Below, piece after piece: positions 44,201 through 51,928 of a stretch of DNA of 64,000 nt. Where the stretch lies: contig NZ_JAAKEN010000004.1 of NCBI RefSeq assembly GCF_011039175.1, positions 106,823-170,822 on the forward strand. Reading direction: 5' to 3'. The stretch's first letter is position 1. Every line of letters starts with the position of its first letter. Source of the DNA: Slackia sp. ZJ119 (GTDB lineage Bacteria > Actinomycetota > Coriobacteriia > Coriobacteriales > Eggerthellaceae). Position numbers and translations under genes: made by a program. A model generated the notes under the pieces. The model ran no database searches, was not told the DNA's origin, and saw only the letters and a list, made by a program, of their open reading frames with translations.

Positions 44201-45311
44201 CGCCGTGGCGCCGGGCGCCGACCTGGCCGACGCGGTGAAGGTCACGCTCGGCGATGTCGTGCTCGCGGCCGGCACCGACTACACGGCGGCCGCCGCGGAA
44301 GGCGCGACGGTTCCCGGCACGGTCGCCGCGACCGTCACCGGCGCGGGCAACTACACCGGCGAGGTCAAGAAGGACGTCGACGTGCTCTACGACGTGGCCA
44401 AGGCCGACGTCGCGGTCGCTGACGCCGTCTACAACGGCAAGGCCCAGACGCCCAAGGTCGAGGTCAGCTACACGGCGGACGGCAAGAAGGTCGTCGTCGA
44501 CCCGAAGGCCTACGACGTGAAGGTGGACGGCAACGCCACCGACGCCGGCGCCTACAAGGTGACGGTGACGGGCGACAAGGCCGCCGGCTGGACCGGCTCT
44601 GCCGAGAAGACCTTCACCATCGCGAAGGCCGTCGGCCCCAAGACCGCGACCGTCACCTACACCGCGGCCGGCACGCCGGTCGTGACGGTGCCGGGCCTGA
44701 CCGAGAACGTCGACTTCAAGACGGCCGAGAACCCGGCCCAGAAGAAGATCGCCGTCACCTACATCGGCAACTACACCGGCTCGACCACCGTGGACTACGT
44801 GCCCGCGGCCAAGCCCGTGACGCCCGCTCCCTCCCAGCCCGCCGCCGGCAAGACCGGCTGGGTGGGCTCCGGCAACGACTGGGCCTACTACGAGGACGGC
44901 CAGGCCGTCAAGGGCGGCTGGGAGCTCATCGGCGGCGAGTGGTACCACTTCGAGAAGAGCGGCAAGATGACCAACACGAAGTGGTTCCAGGACGCCGACG
45001 GCACCTGGTACATGCTCAACCAGTCCCACAAGGGCTCCTACGGCGCCATGCTCAAGGGCTGGCAGAAGGACGGAGGCGACTGGTACTACTTCGCCAAGTC
45101 CGGCGCCATGCAGTCCGGCTGGGCCAAGGTCGACGGCGAGTGGTACCTGCTGAACTCCAAGCACGACGGCACCTTCGGCAAGATGCTCACCGGCTGGCAG
45201 CAGGTCGGCGGCAAGTGGTACTACATGGACGCCTCGGGCGCCATGGCCGAAAACGAATGGGTCGGCCGCTACTGGGTCAACGGCTCCGGCGTGTGGACGG
45301 CCACCCGCTAG
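41248..45311 (+). CDS. Large secreted repeat (adhesin-like) protein 1, out of phase at a poly-G tract
   Basis: ATG 41248 (behind AGAAAGG) starts MSKITLSKKTYGG, then a 10-G tract shifts the frame into a stop at 41305. With 8 or 11 G the frame continues as KVLSLILAGTLALGMT..., a signal peptide ending near AYA, and gives about 1353 residues. The mature protein is a unique N-terminal region, then many Ig/MBG-like beta repeats marked by GNYTG and GAYAGS turns. About 145 C-terminal residues carry cell-wall/choline-binding-type repeats (GGEWYHF, GDWYYFAKSG, GKWYYMDASG), so it is probably held on the wall noncovalently. Adhesin is inference. A paralogue with the same start lies at 60528. As read, the gene is OFF. 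Confidence 0.82.
41281..41290 (+). repeat. Poly-G tract (10 G) in the signal-peptide coding region
   Basis: Ten consecutive G bases follow TAC at codon 11 of surface protein 1. In-frame lengths are 8 or 11; 10 leads to TGA 15 bases later. Confidence 0.9.
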
Positions 45312-45890
45312 CCCGCGCCTAGGCAGCCGCCAGGCTGACCGCCTGACGCCTCCCCGAGGCCGGGGCCTGGGGCTTTCGCCCCGGCCCCAGGCCCGGCGGC
45401 CGGACTTGGGCCTACCGCTCGCGTTCTGGCCGCCGGGCCCCTCGGGGGAGCCGCCTTCCCGAAAGCCGGGGACCTGGCCTTCCGCCCTGGCCCCGGCCGC
45501 GCGGGAAGGCCCCGCCGAGACCCGGCGGCCCGCGGGGGCGCCTGCTGGCGCTTTCGAGCAGCCGCCCCCGTGGGCCGCCGGCCCACGGACGAGACGAGCC
45601 GCCGGGCGGGACCCCGGACGGCCCGACGCACCGCCCTTGCCCAGGGACAACCTTTCTGATTCGCCCGGGGCGGGGCCCGGATGCCGGCTCCTTTCACACA
45701 CCGCCGGCCCCGGAAGACGCCGCCGCGCGACGACCTTTCTTCACAACATTCCTTCGCGCCGCGGCCCAAAGCGCCCGGGAGCAGGGGACGGCCTGGACAA
45801 CCGCCCCCTCCCCGGGCATCCTTGCATTCTCGGCCCCTTCCGCCTGCCTTGTTTTGTCCCTTCGGTGGCGTGGAGATTTCGACGCCGCGA
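45312..45890. other. GC-rich intergenic region after surface protein 1
   Basis: It holds one strong hairpin (GGGCCTGGGG 45363-45372 with CCCCAGGCCC 45385-45394) without a T run, possibly the end of the surface-protein message. The rest is very GC-rich with no convincing gene; the open frames here lack ribosome sites and are fortuitous. Confidence 0.5.
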
Positions 45891-46391
45891 CTACCTCAAG
45901 GCCGGTTTTCTTTCCGACGGCCGTGCGGCCGAGGCGTTGTCCTCGCCTTTTCCCTGGCTTGCGGCCTTCGGCCTTCCGGCCTTGCGCGGCGCGTTTCTAT
46001 AGCGGTTGACGGATTCTATCGACACCTTCCGCACGCCGTCGAAATATCTGGATTCGAGCGTGCCGGACTTCATGAGCGCGGTGATCCGCGACGGCGACAC
46101 CTCCAGGTCCTCTGCTGCCTGGGAAAGCGTCTCGTAGTGCATTTCTTCGATGACTTCGTCGGTAAGCTCTACGCTGATGGCGACGATCTCGGAGCAGCGT
46201 TCGTACTTCGGCATCGCTTGTCCGTCCTCGATGCGGCCGGCGAGTGCGAGCTCCAAGGCTTCGGAGGCATTGCGAATGGCCTCTTCAGGGGTGTCTCCGT
46301 CGCTGTAGGCTTCCGGTATCTGGGGGAATGATGCGACCCAGCCGTCGGGCTCGTGGGTCAGAACGCAGTCGTAGGTATAGCGTCGCTTCAT
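45891..46391 (-). CDS. HicB-like antitoxin (module 2)
   Basis: A 166-residue protein from ATG 46391. Residues 3-60 (YTYDCVLTHEPDGWVASFPQIPEAYSDGDTPEEAI) are the HicB fold. A helix-turn-helix follows (LSQAAEDLEVSPSRITALMKSG), then SRYFDGVRKVSIESV, and a basic Lys/Arg/Ala tail. It differs strongly in sequence from module 1, so the two are separate acquisitions. An upstream in-frame extension to 46448 has no ribosome site. It lies 63 bases after its toxin gene. Confidence 0.85.
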   Translation of the reverse strand: MKRRYTYDCVLTHEPDGWVASFPQIPEAYSDGDTPEEAIRNASEALELALAGRIEDGQAMPKYERCSEIVAISVELTDEVIEEMHYETLSQAAEDLEVSPSRITALMKSGTLESRYFDGVRKVSIESVNRYRNAPRKAGRPKAASQGKGEDNASAARPSERKPALR

Positions 46392-46454
46392 GGCGGGTCT
46401 CCTCTGTTTATTCAGGCAGTGCGAGGAGCAACGTCTTGCCCCTCGCACTCCTCG

Positions 46455-46643
46455 TTACCATCCAGCGTCCTGCTTGATCCGTTTCCAGGTGCCTTCCTTG
46501 GGATGGCCCCCGTCATGGTGTCCGGCGACCATGACGACACGGTCGCCTTTCACGTACTTGGCATGACTGCCGTTCTGCGAGACTTTCCGAAACCCTTCAC
46601 GACGAAGTCTGGCAACTATTTCGCGGTATGTCGGAGGCTGCAT
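46455..46643 (-). CDS. HicA-like toxin (module 2)
   Basis: A 62-residue protein from ATG 46643 behind AAAGGAGG. TYREIVARLRREGF begins the dsRBD-like fold, and VSQNGSHAKYVKGDR holds the GSHxK catalytic histidine of classical HicA. The end GTWKRIKQDAGW is typical (GTLxxILKQAG). It is a clearer family member than module 1. HicB follows downstream. An in-frame extension to 46685 would run into the operator and is unlikely. Confidence 0.87.
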   Translation of the reverse strand: MQPPTYREIVARLRREGFRKVSQNGSHAKYVKGDRVVMVAGHHDGGHPKEGTWKRIKQDAGW

Positions 46644-46670
46644 GCTTTCCTCCTTTCGTTGACCGCAGGT

Positions 46671-46696
46671 AAAATTATAAATCAATTAATAATTTT
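46671..46696 (-). promoter_or_regulatory. hicAB operator/promoter (module 2)
   Basis: AAAATTAT (46671-46678) and ATAATTTT (46689-46696) form a perfect 8-bp inverted repeat around 10 bases in an AT-rich island just upstream of hicA. It contains TATAAT read on the minus strand. It probably binds HicB. Confidence 0.6.
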
Positions 46697-46744
46697 AACA
46701 AGCATAGCTTCATGATTTTTAAGCGGTCGAACGGTCGGACCGGT

Positions 46745-46895
46745 CGATTCGAGGCGAAGCCGCCGCGGAGGCGCAGCCGAGGTTGGAAGCCGGACCCCCT
46801 GCCTATTCCGGGGCCTTCGGGGACCCCGACGACGCCTCGAGGCGAAGCCGCTGCGGCGGAAGCGCCGTCCCACGGCTTCGGACAGCGGTCAAGCG
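46745..46895 (-). repeat. GC-rich mosaic repeat, copy E (inverted)
   Basis: Read on the minus strand it contains GGGACGGCGCTTCCGCCGC, CTCGAGGCGTCGTCGG and CTCGGCTGCGCC in the order of the other copies, but the central hairpin is replaced by a GGGGTCC...GGACCCC-type segment. It is the only inverted copy. Confidence 0.6.
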
Positions 46896-47278
46896 GCTTG
46901 CTGCAGCATTTGGGCTCGCTCCCTTCTTTCGGAAGCGCCGTCCCGCGCAGGCCCGCCAGTGCCTTGTGCGGCAGCATAGACCAGAGTCCGTCCTTCCGCT
47001 CACTATCTGCCATTTGAGTTACACCCTTATGACCTGCGGAAACAAAGTTGTGACAAATGTCACTTCCGCTGACGGGCGCATATGGCTAAGGTGGTCGCAA
47101 GGCGTGGGGCGCCCGCCGCCGCTTCGGCCGTCGTTGCTGCTGCCACCGAGCTGCTGCGTCGCCGTTTCGGCTGCTGTCGCCGCACGCCGCCCTGACCACC
47201 GCCTGCGGGCGCCGCCCCGGTTAGACTGCCGGCGTGCGCCGCCCGCACAACCGACCCCCGAAAGCCGAAGTGAGGCCT
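46896..47278. other. Intergenic region upstream of the ABC exporter operon
   Basis: A perfect inverted repeat GTGAC-AAAT-GTCAC lies at 47050-47063, a plausible operator for the following ABC operon. No -10/-35 pair is convincing. No gene is seen. Confidence 0.45.
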
Positions 47279-48214
47279 ATGGAAACCGTCAACGTGACAA
47301 ACCTCGTCAAGCGCTACGACGAACTGATGGCGCTCGACCACTTCAATCTGCACATCGACCAAGGCGAGATCTTCGGTCTGCTCGGCCCCAACGGCAGCGG
47401 CAAGACCACCGCCATCAACTGCATTCTGGGGCTGCTCTCCTACGACAAAGGCGACATCCGCCTGTTCGGCGAGGCGATGGGCTCCACCCGCTACGACCTC
47501 AAGCGTCGGATCGGCATCGTGCCGCAGAACGTGGCGGTGTTCGACGAGCTGACCGTGCGCGAGAACATCGACTACTTCTGCGGCCTGTACGTCCCGCGCA
47601 AGGCCGACCGCGCCCCGCTGGTGGACGAGGCCATCCGCTTCGTCGGCCTGGAAGACTTCACGCGCATGCGCCCCAAGAAGCTCTCCGGCGGCCTGCTGCG
47701 GCGCCTCAACATCGCGTGCGGCATCGCGCACAAGCCTGACCTGGCGTTTTTCGACGAGCCGACCGTTGCGGTGGACCCGCAGTCGCGAGCGGCCATCCTG
47801 CAGGGCATCAAGGACATGAACGCCGCGGGCATGACGGTGGTGTACACGAGCCACTACATGGAAGAGGTCGAGGAATTGTGCGACCGCATCATGATCATGG
47901 ACCACGGGCGCACGCTGGGCCTTGGCACGAACGCCGAGCTGAAGGCCATGGCGGGCGCGGGCGAGAAGATCGAGATAGAGCTGGCGTCGTTGCCGGCGCG
48001 TGCGCTTGAGTCGCTGCGGGCGCTGCCGCACGTGCGCGAAGCGTCGTTTGAGGGCGGCACTCTGCGCATCACCTGCGAAAACGGCGAATCGAACGTGGCC
48101 GACGTGCTGGGCGTGCTGCGAGGCGCCCGCACGCGTCCGGGCCGCATCTGGGCCGAGCCGCCCACGCTCAACGACGTCTTCCTCGAGCTGACCGGCCGCG
48201 AGCTGCGGGACTAG
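47279..48214 (+). CDS. ABC exporter ATP-binding protein
   Basis: A 311-residue ABC ATPase from ATG 47279. Walker A is GPNGSGKTT, the Q-loop IVPQNVAVFDELTV, the signature LSGGLLRRLN (a variant of LSGGQ) and Walker B LAFFDEPTVAVDP; the H-loop is YTSHYMEE. The last 85 residues form a DUF4162-like accessory domain. It powers the two ABC-2 permeases that follow, 9 bases and then overlapping. Such DRR/NodI-type exporters move drugs, lipids or peptides out; the substrate here is not known. Confidence 0.93.
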   Translation: METVNVTNLVKRYDELMALDHFNLHIDQGEIFGLLGPNGSGKTTAINCILGLLSYDKGDIRLFGEAMGSTRYDLKRRIGIVPQNVAVFDELTVRENIDYFCGLYVPRKADRAPLVDEAIRFVGLEDFTRMRPKKLSGGLLRRLNIACGIAHKPDLAFFDEPTVAVDPQSRAAILQGIKDMNAAGMTVVYTSHYMEEVEELCDRIMIMDHGRTLGLGTNAELKAMAGAGEKIEIELASLPARALESLRALPHVREASFEGGTLRITCENGESNVADVLGVLRGARTRPGRIWAEPPTLNDVFLELTGRELRD

Positions 48215-48223
48215 GGGGCGGCC

Positions 48224-49474
48224 ATGTTCGATACGTACCGATACACGTTGCGGGCCTTGGCTCGCGACCCCGGCATCCTTGTGTGGGCGCTGGTGTTCCC
48301 GATCGTGCTGTCCACGTGCTTTCTGTTCATGTTCTCCGGCTTCGAAGACGCCACGGGGCTCGATCCGATACCCGTCATCGCGGTGGCCGACGAGGCCTAC
48401 GACCAAGACGAGGCGTTCCAGCAGTTCATCGAAGCGCTGTCGGACGGCGGGGAAGCGGACGATAATAAATCAGAATCAAGTACGGAAGAAGAATCAACCG
48501 AGGCGGAAGGCGACGCGACGCTCGCCGTCACGTTCGCGCCCGACGCCGAGACGGCCCGCGACGAGCTGCTCGACCGCGCCGGCGACGACGACGCGCCGGT
48601 CGCCTACGTGACGCTGGAAGACGGCGTGCCGCAGGTGTTCGCGCTCGATTCGACCGGCGAGGGCGGCGCTTCCGGCATCGACGCTGCGATCGTGTACGCG
48701 CTTATGGACGTGTACGCCTCGCGTGCGGCGCTGGCGGCCGACATCGCGCAGGCTGCCCCCGCGCTGTTTTCCGACCCAGCCACGGCGGGCGCTCTCTACC
48801 AGCTGCCCGACGTCACCGAAAAGGTGAGCCTTACCGCGTCGAATCCCCAGGAATCGGTGCGTTACTACTTCGCGCTGCTGGGCATGGCCGCGCTCATGGG
48901 GGCGCAGGCGGCGCTGCTGGCGGTGATCAGCCTGCTGCCGAACAAAAGCCCGCTCGGGGCGCGGCGCTCGGTCAGCGGCGTCAGTCGGTCGAGGGCGCTT
49001 GCTGGCACGCTTCTGGCCTGCTGGACGCTGTCGACGGCGTGTTTGTGCGTCGGGTTCGCCTACATGCACTGGGTGTGCTCGGTCGACGTGGGCGACCGCT
49101 TGGGGTGGTGCTTGGTCGTGCTGGCGGCCTCGTCGCTCATGGCGACGGCGCTTGGGGCGCTCATTGCGGTCCTTCCGCGCGTTCCGAACGGGGCGAAAGG
49201 AGGCATCCTTACGGCCATCACGTGCTTCGCGGCGCTGTTCGCAGGCCTCTACGGCGAGCCGACAATGGAGCTGGCCGATTCCGTGGCTGCCGCCTTTCCG
49301 GCATCGACCCTGATCAACCCTGCGGTGCAGGTGTCCGAGGGCTTCTATTCGCTTTTGTACTACGACTCGGTCATGCCGTGCCTTGGGCATGTGGGCGTGT
49401 TGCTCGCCATGGCCGTGATCTTCTTTTTGCTGTCCGCTTCTGCGCTCAGGAGGGTTCGCTATGCAAGTCTTTAA
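48224..49474 (+). CDS. ABC-2 type permease (first)
   Basis: A 416-residue membrane protein with one N-terminal helix (residues 18-40), a large external domain (about 45-215) and five or six C-terminal helices (about 220-410), the ABC-2 exporter layout. An acidic Glu/Ser stretch lies at 88-103 (NKSESSTEEESTEAEG); its AT-rich codons (48463-48505) stand out from the surrounding GC-rich sequence. It overlaps the next permease gene by 14 bases, so a heterodimeric channel is likely. Confidence 0.88.
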   Translation: MFDTYRYTLRALARDPGILVWALVFPIVLSTCFLFMFSGFEDATGLDPIPVIAVADEAYDQDEAFQQFIEALSDGGEADDNKSESSTEEESTEAEGDATLAVTFAPDAETARDELLDRAGDDDAPVAYVTLEDGVPQVFALDSTGEGGASGIDAAIVYALMDVYASRAALAADIAQAAPALFSDPATAGALYQLPDVTEKVSLTASNPQESVRYYFALLGMAALMGAQAALLAVISLLPNKSPLGARRSVSGVSRSRALAGTLLACWTLSTACLCVGFAYMHWVCSVDVGDRLGWCLVVLAASSLMATALGALIAVLPRVPNGAKGGILTAITCFAALFAGLYGEPTMELADSVAAAFPASTLINPAVQVSEGFYSLLYYDSVMPCLGHVGVLLAMAVIFFLLSASALRRVRYASL

Positions 49475-50927
49475 GTGCCTTATGCGCATCATCCGCCGCA
49501 ATGCGGTCTACCTTTTGATATACGTGGTCGGCCTGAGCTTCATGAGCGTGGCGATGGCGTCGAGCGCGGTTCCGTCGCAGACCGAATCGCCCGACCCCTA
49601 CAAGCGGGCCGAGCTGAACATCGCCGTGGTCGACCGCGACGACAGCGCCTTGTCCCGCGGCATCGCCGACTTCTTGGCGACCCAGGGGACGATCGTCGAT
49701 GTGGAAGACGATGCGCTCGCCCTGCAGGACGCCGTCGCGAAAGGGGAGGTGGAATACCTGCTCATCGTGCCGCAAGGCTATGGCGAGGCGTTCGTCGAAG
49801 CGGTGCAGGCAGGCGAAGACCCGCCGCAGATGGAAGCCGTGTACAGCTATTACGCGCGTCCGGGCGCCCTTGAGGACGCGAGCGTGGCAAGCTATGTGGG
49901 CCTCGTGTCGGCGTATCTGACGCTCGGGCAGGCGCAGGCCGACGCCGGGCCGCTGGCGGCGGCGCAGGCGGAAGCGGCGGCTGCAGCAGAAGCCCCGGCG
50001 GAAGGCGCTGTGCCCGCAGGTGCGGAAGCCCCGGTCGAAGGCGCGGCTGCGGCAGGCGCAGCGGGCGGCGCTGCGACGGACGTAAGCGCTGCGGCGTCCG
50101 CGGGCACGACCTCGGCGGCGGCGCCGGTCGGAGCGACGTTGGCGCCCCTGGCGGAGATCGACGACGCCGACGTCGCCGACGCGACGGCCGCCGCTTTGGA
50201 CGCGGCTGCAGAAAAGGCGCCGGTCGAGCTCGTGCGCGCCGAAGGCGAGGTGCATGGGTCTGCGCAGTTCGCGTTCTACCTGAAGTTCTCGTCCTACGGC
50301 ATCTTCGCGGCCGTCGTGGCGTGCGTCGGCGCGTTGATGTCGACGGTCAACGCGCCGGAAGTGCGCCGCCGCCACGGGGCGTCGCCGCTGTCCACCCTGT
50401 CGCTGAACGCCCAGATGGCGCTTGCCTGCCTGGTGGTGACGCTGCTTGCCTGGGGCTGGACGCTCGGGCTTGGCCTGGTCGTGTTCGGCGAATCCGCCGC
50501 TGCGGCCGGCGCCTGCGGCGTGGCGCTCATGGCGCTGGCCCTGTTCGCGTTCTCGCTCGTGCCGCTGGGAATCGCGCTGCTCGTCGGGCTTGCGGGCGCC
50601 AGCGCTGCCATTTCGAACGCGGTCGGCAACATCTGCGGCCTGGTCGTGTCGTTCTTTGGCGGCGCGTGGGTGCCGCTTTCCGTGGTGGGGCCGGAAATCC
50701 AGACGGCGGCGCACTTTCTGCCGGGATATTGGTTCACCACGGCCATCGACGTGTGCGCACAGCCCCCGCTTTCCGGCGACGCCTGGGCGAAGCTGGGGAT
50801 GTGTCTGGCCGTGCTGCTGCTGTTTGCGGCGGTGTTCACGCTGGCAGGCCTTCTGGTCGGCCGCCTGCGGGCCCAGTCGAAAGGCTCCGGCGCCCCGGTA
50901 GGCGCCCTTGCCGACGCCGGCTTCTAA
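49461..50927 (+). CDS. ABC-2 type permease (second)
   Basis: A 488-residue protein with the same topology: an N-terminal helix (residues 15-35), an external domain and six C-terminal helices (about 275-480). The external part contains an Ala/Gly/Glu/Pro-rich low-complexity stretch (about residues 155-225), absent from usual members. The start overlaps the previous gene. It ends at a bidirectional terminator. With the ATPase and first permease it forms one exporter. Confidence 0.88.
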   Translation: MQVFKCLMRIIRRNAVYLLIYVVGLSFMSVAMASSAVPSQTESPDPYKRAELNIAVVDRDDSALSRGIADFLATQGTIVDVEDDALALQDAVAKGEVEYLLIVPQGYGEAFVEAVQAGEDPPQMEAVYSYYARPGALEDASVASYVGLVSAYLTLGQAQADAGPLAAAQAEAAAAAEAPAEGAVPAGAEAPVEGAAAAGAAGGAATDVSAAASAGTTSAAAPVGATLAPLAEIDDADVADATAAALDAAAEKAPVELVRAEGEVHGSAQFAFYLKFSSYGIFAAVVACVGALMSTVNAPEVRRRHGASPLSTLSLNAQMALACLVVTLLAWGWTLGLGLVVFGESAAAAGACGVALMALALFAFSLVPLGIALLVGLAGASAAISNAVGNICGLVVSFFGGAWVPLSVVGPEIQTAAHFLPGYWFTTAIDVCAQPPLSGDAWAKLGMCLAVLLLFAAVFTLAGLLVGRLRAQSKGSGAPVGALADAGF

Positions 50928-50976
50928 GCCGTTCGGGGCGGTGGCGTGCTCGCCCCGCGCCTCCCAGGCACAAAAA

Positions 50977-51005
50977 AGGCCTCGCACCTGCGGCGAGGCC
51001 TTTTT
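50977..51005. terminator. Bidirectional terminator
   Basis: AGGCCTCGC and GCGAGGCCT form a 9-bp stem (50977-50985, 50993-51001) with A6 on the left and T5 on the right, serving both convergent transcripts. Confidence 0.9.
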
Positions 51006-51026
51006 GCGCTGCGTTGTTCGCGCGGC

Positions 51027-51635
51027 TTAGAACTGGCGGAACTTGGCCTTAGGGGCAAAGCAGATGGGGCACTTCTCGAAGTCGTCGCCCTTGTGGATGT
51101 AGCCGCACACGGGGCACAGGTAGAACGCGTCGTCGTCGGCGGCGTCCAGGTCGTTGTAGGCGGCCAGGTAGCGCTCGGCATGCACGGACTCGGCCAGCTT
51201 GGCGCGGGTGAACACCTGCACGGCCTTGGTCTTGCCCTCTTCCTGGGCGACCTTGATGAAGGCCGGGTACATGTCGGACGTCTCGAAGATTTCGCCCTTG
51301 GCGCCGTCGATGAGGTTCAGGTCGCTCTGATGGGCTTCCGGGGCCTCGGCGGTGGGCTTCACGAAATCCGGCTCCTCTTCGGCGACCAGGCCGTATTCCA
51401 GGTTGATGTGGATCTGCTCGGCGGCGCTGGTGGCCTCGAACAAACGCGCGATCTGGTCGTAGCCCTGCTCCTTGGCGGCCTTGGCGTAGGCGGCGTACTT
51501 CGCCGATGCGCCGGTTTCGCCCTGGATGGCGCTCTTCAGGTTGTCAAGCGTGGTGCCGACAACCAGCGTGGAGTCGGGCATCTGGTTGAAGTTGGTGGAA
51601 TTGTCGGGAGTGGGAACGGTTTCGCGGACCTTCAT
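51027..51635 (-). CDS. Rubrerythrin family protein
   Basis: A 202-residue protein starting at ATG 51635. Residues 30-160 are a ferritin-like four-helix bundle (GETGASAKYAAYAKAAKEQG, SAAEQIHINLE, AKLAESVHAERYL) with the diiron Glu/His ligands. The C-terminal 35 residues are a rubredoxin domain (CPVCGYI ... CPICFAP). Rubrerythrin reduces hydrogen peroxide with electrons from NADH or rubredoxin, protecting anaerobes. It is a single-gene unit with its own promoter and operator. Confidence 0.93.
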   Translation of the reverse strand: MKVRETVPTPDNSTNFNQMPDSTLVVGTTLDNLKSAIQGETGASAKYAAYAKAAKEQGYDQIARLFEATSAAEQIHINLEYGLVAEEEPDFVKPTAEAPEAHQSDLNLIDGAKGEIFETSDMYPAFIKVAQEEGKTKAVQVFTRAKLAESVHAERYLAAYNDLDAADDDAFYLCPVCGYIHKGDDFEKCPICFAPKAKFRQF

Positions 51636-51662
51636 ACAATACGCTCCTTACACAAAGCAGAC

Positions 51663-51715
51663 ATGGGCTTATTCCCATACGTGACTACTCTACCCGCAGA
51701 TAATTTGCCTGGCAA
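51663..51715 (-). promoter_or_regulatory. Rubrerythrin promoter and palindromic operator
   Basis: On the minus strand TTGCCA (51710-51715) and TAGAGT (51687-51692) are 17 bp apart. Just past the start, ATGGG-N6-CCCAT (51663-51678) is a perfect inverted repeat, a likely repressor site. It does not match the PerR or Rex consensus. Confidence 0.6.
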
Positions 51716-51928
51716 GCATTGCAATCGAACCGCTGCCAGTACTCCATTTCATGAACATTGAGTTAGATTAAGGTAACTATTTTGGCAGCCGGTCGGGCGG
51801 AAAAGGGGGAGAAGCGGAAGCGGTCGAACGGCCAAGCAGCCGAACCGCCCGGACGGGCGAGCAGTCGAACGGCGGAAGCGGGTTGAGCCGCCGAAGCGCC
51901 GCCCTCGCTTCGTCTCCACCGCAGGCGC

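Noticed and set aside
42111..45701. 1196-residue minus-strand open frame opposite surface protein 1
   Set aside because: Antisense shadow of a GC-rich repeat gene; composition (Gly/Arg/Val/His) is typical of shadows.
36687..47063. Prophage or integrative element
   Set aside because: No integrase, phage structural, or conjugation genes are visible; the region looks like separate cassettes.
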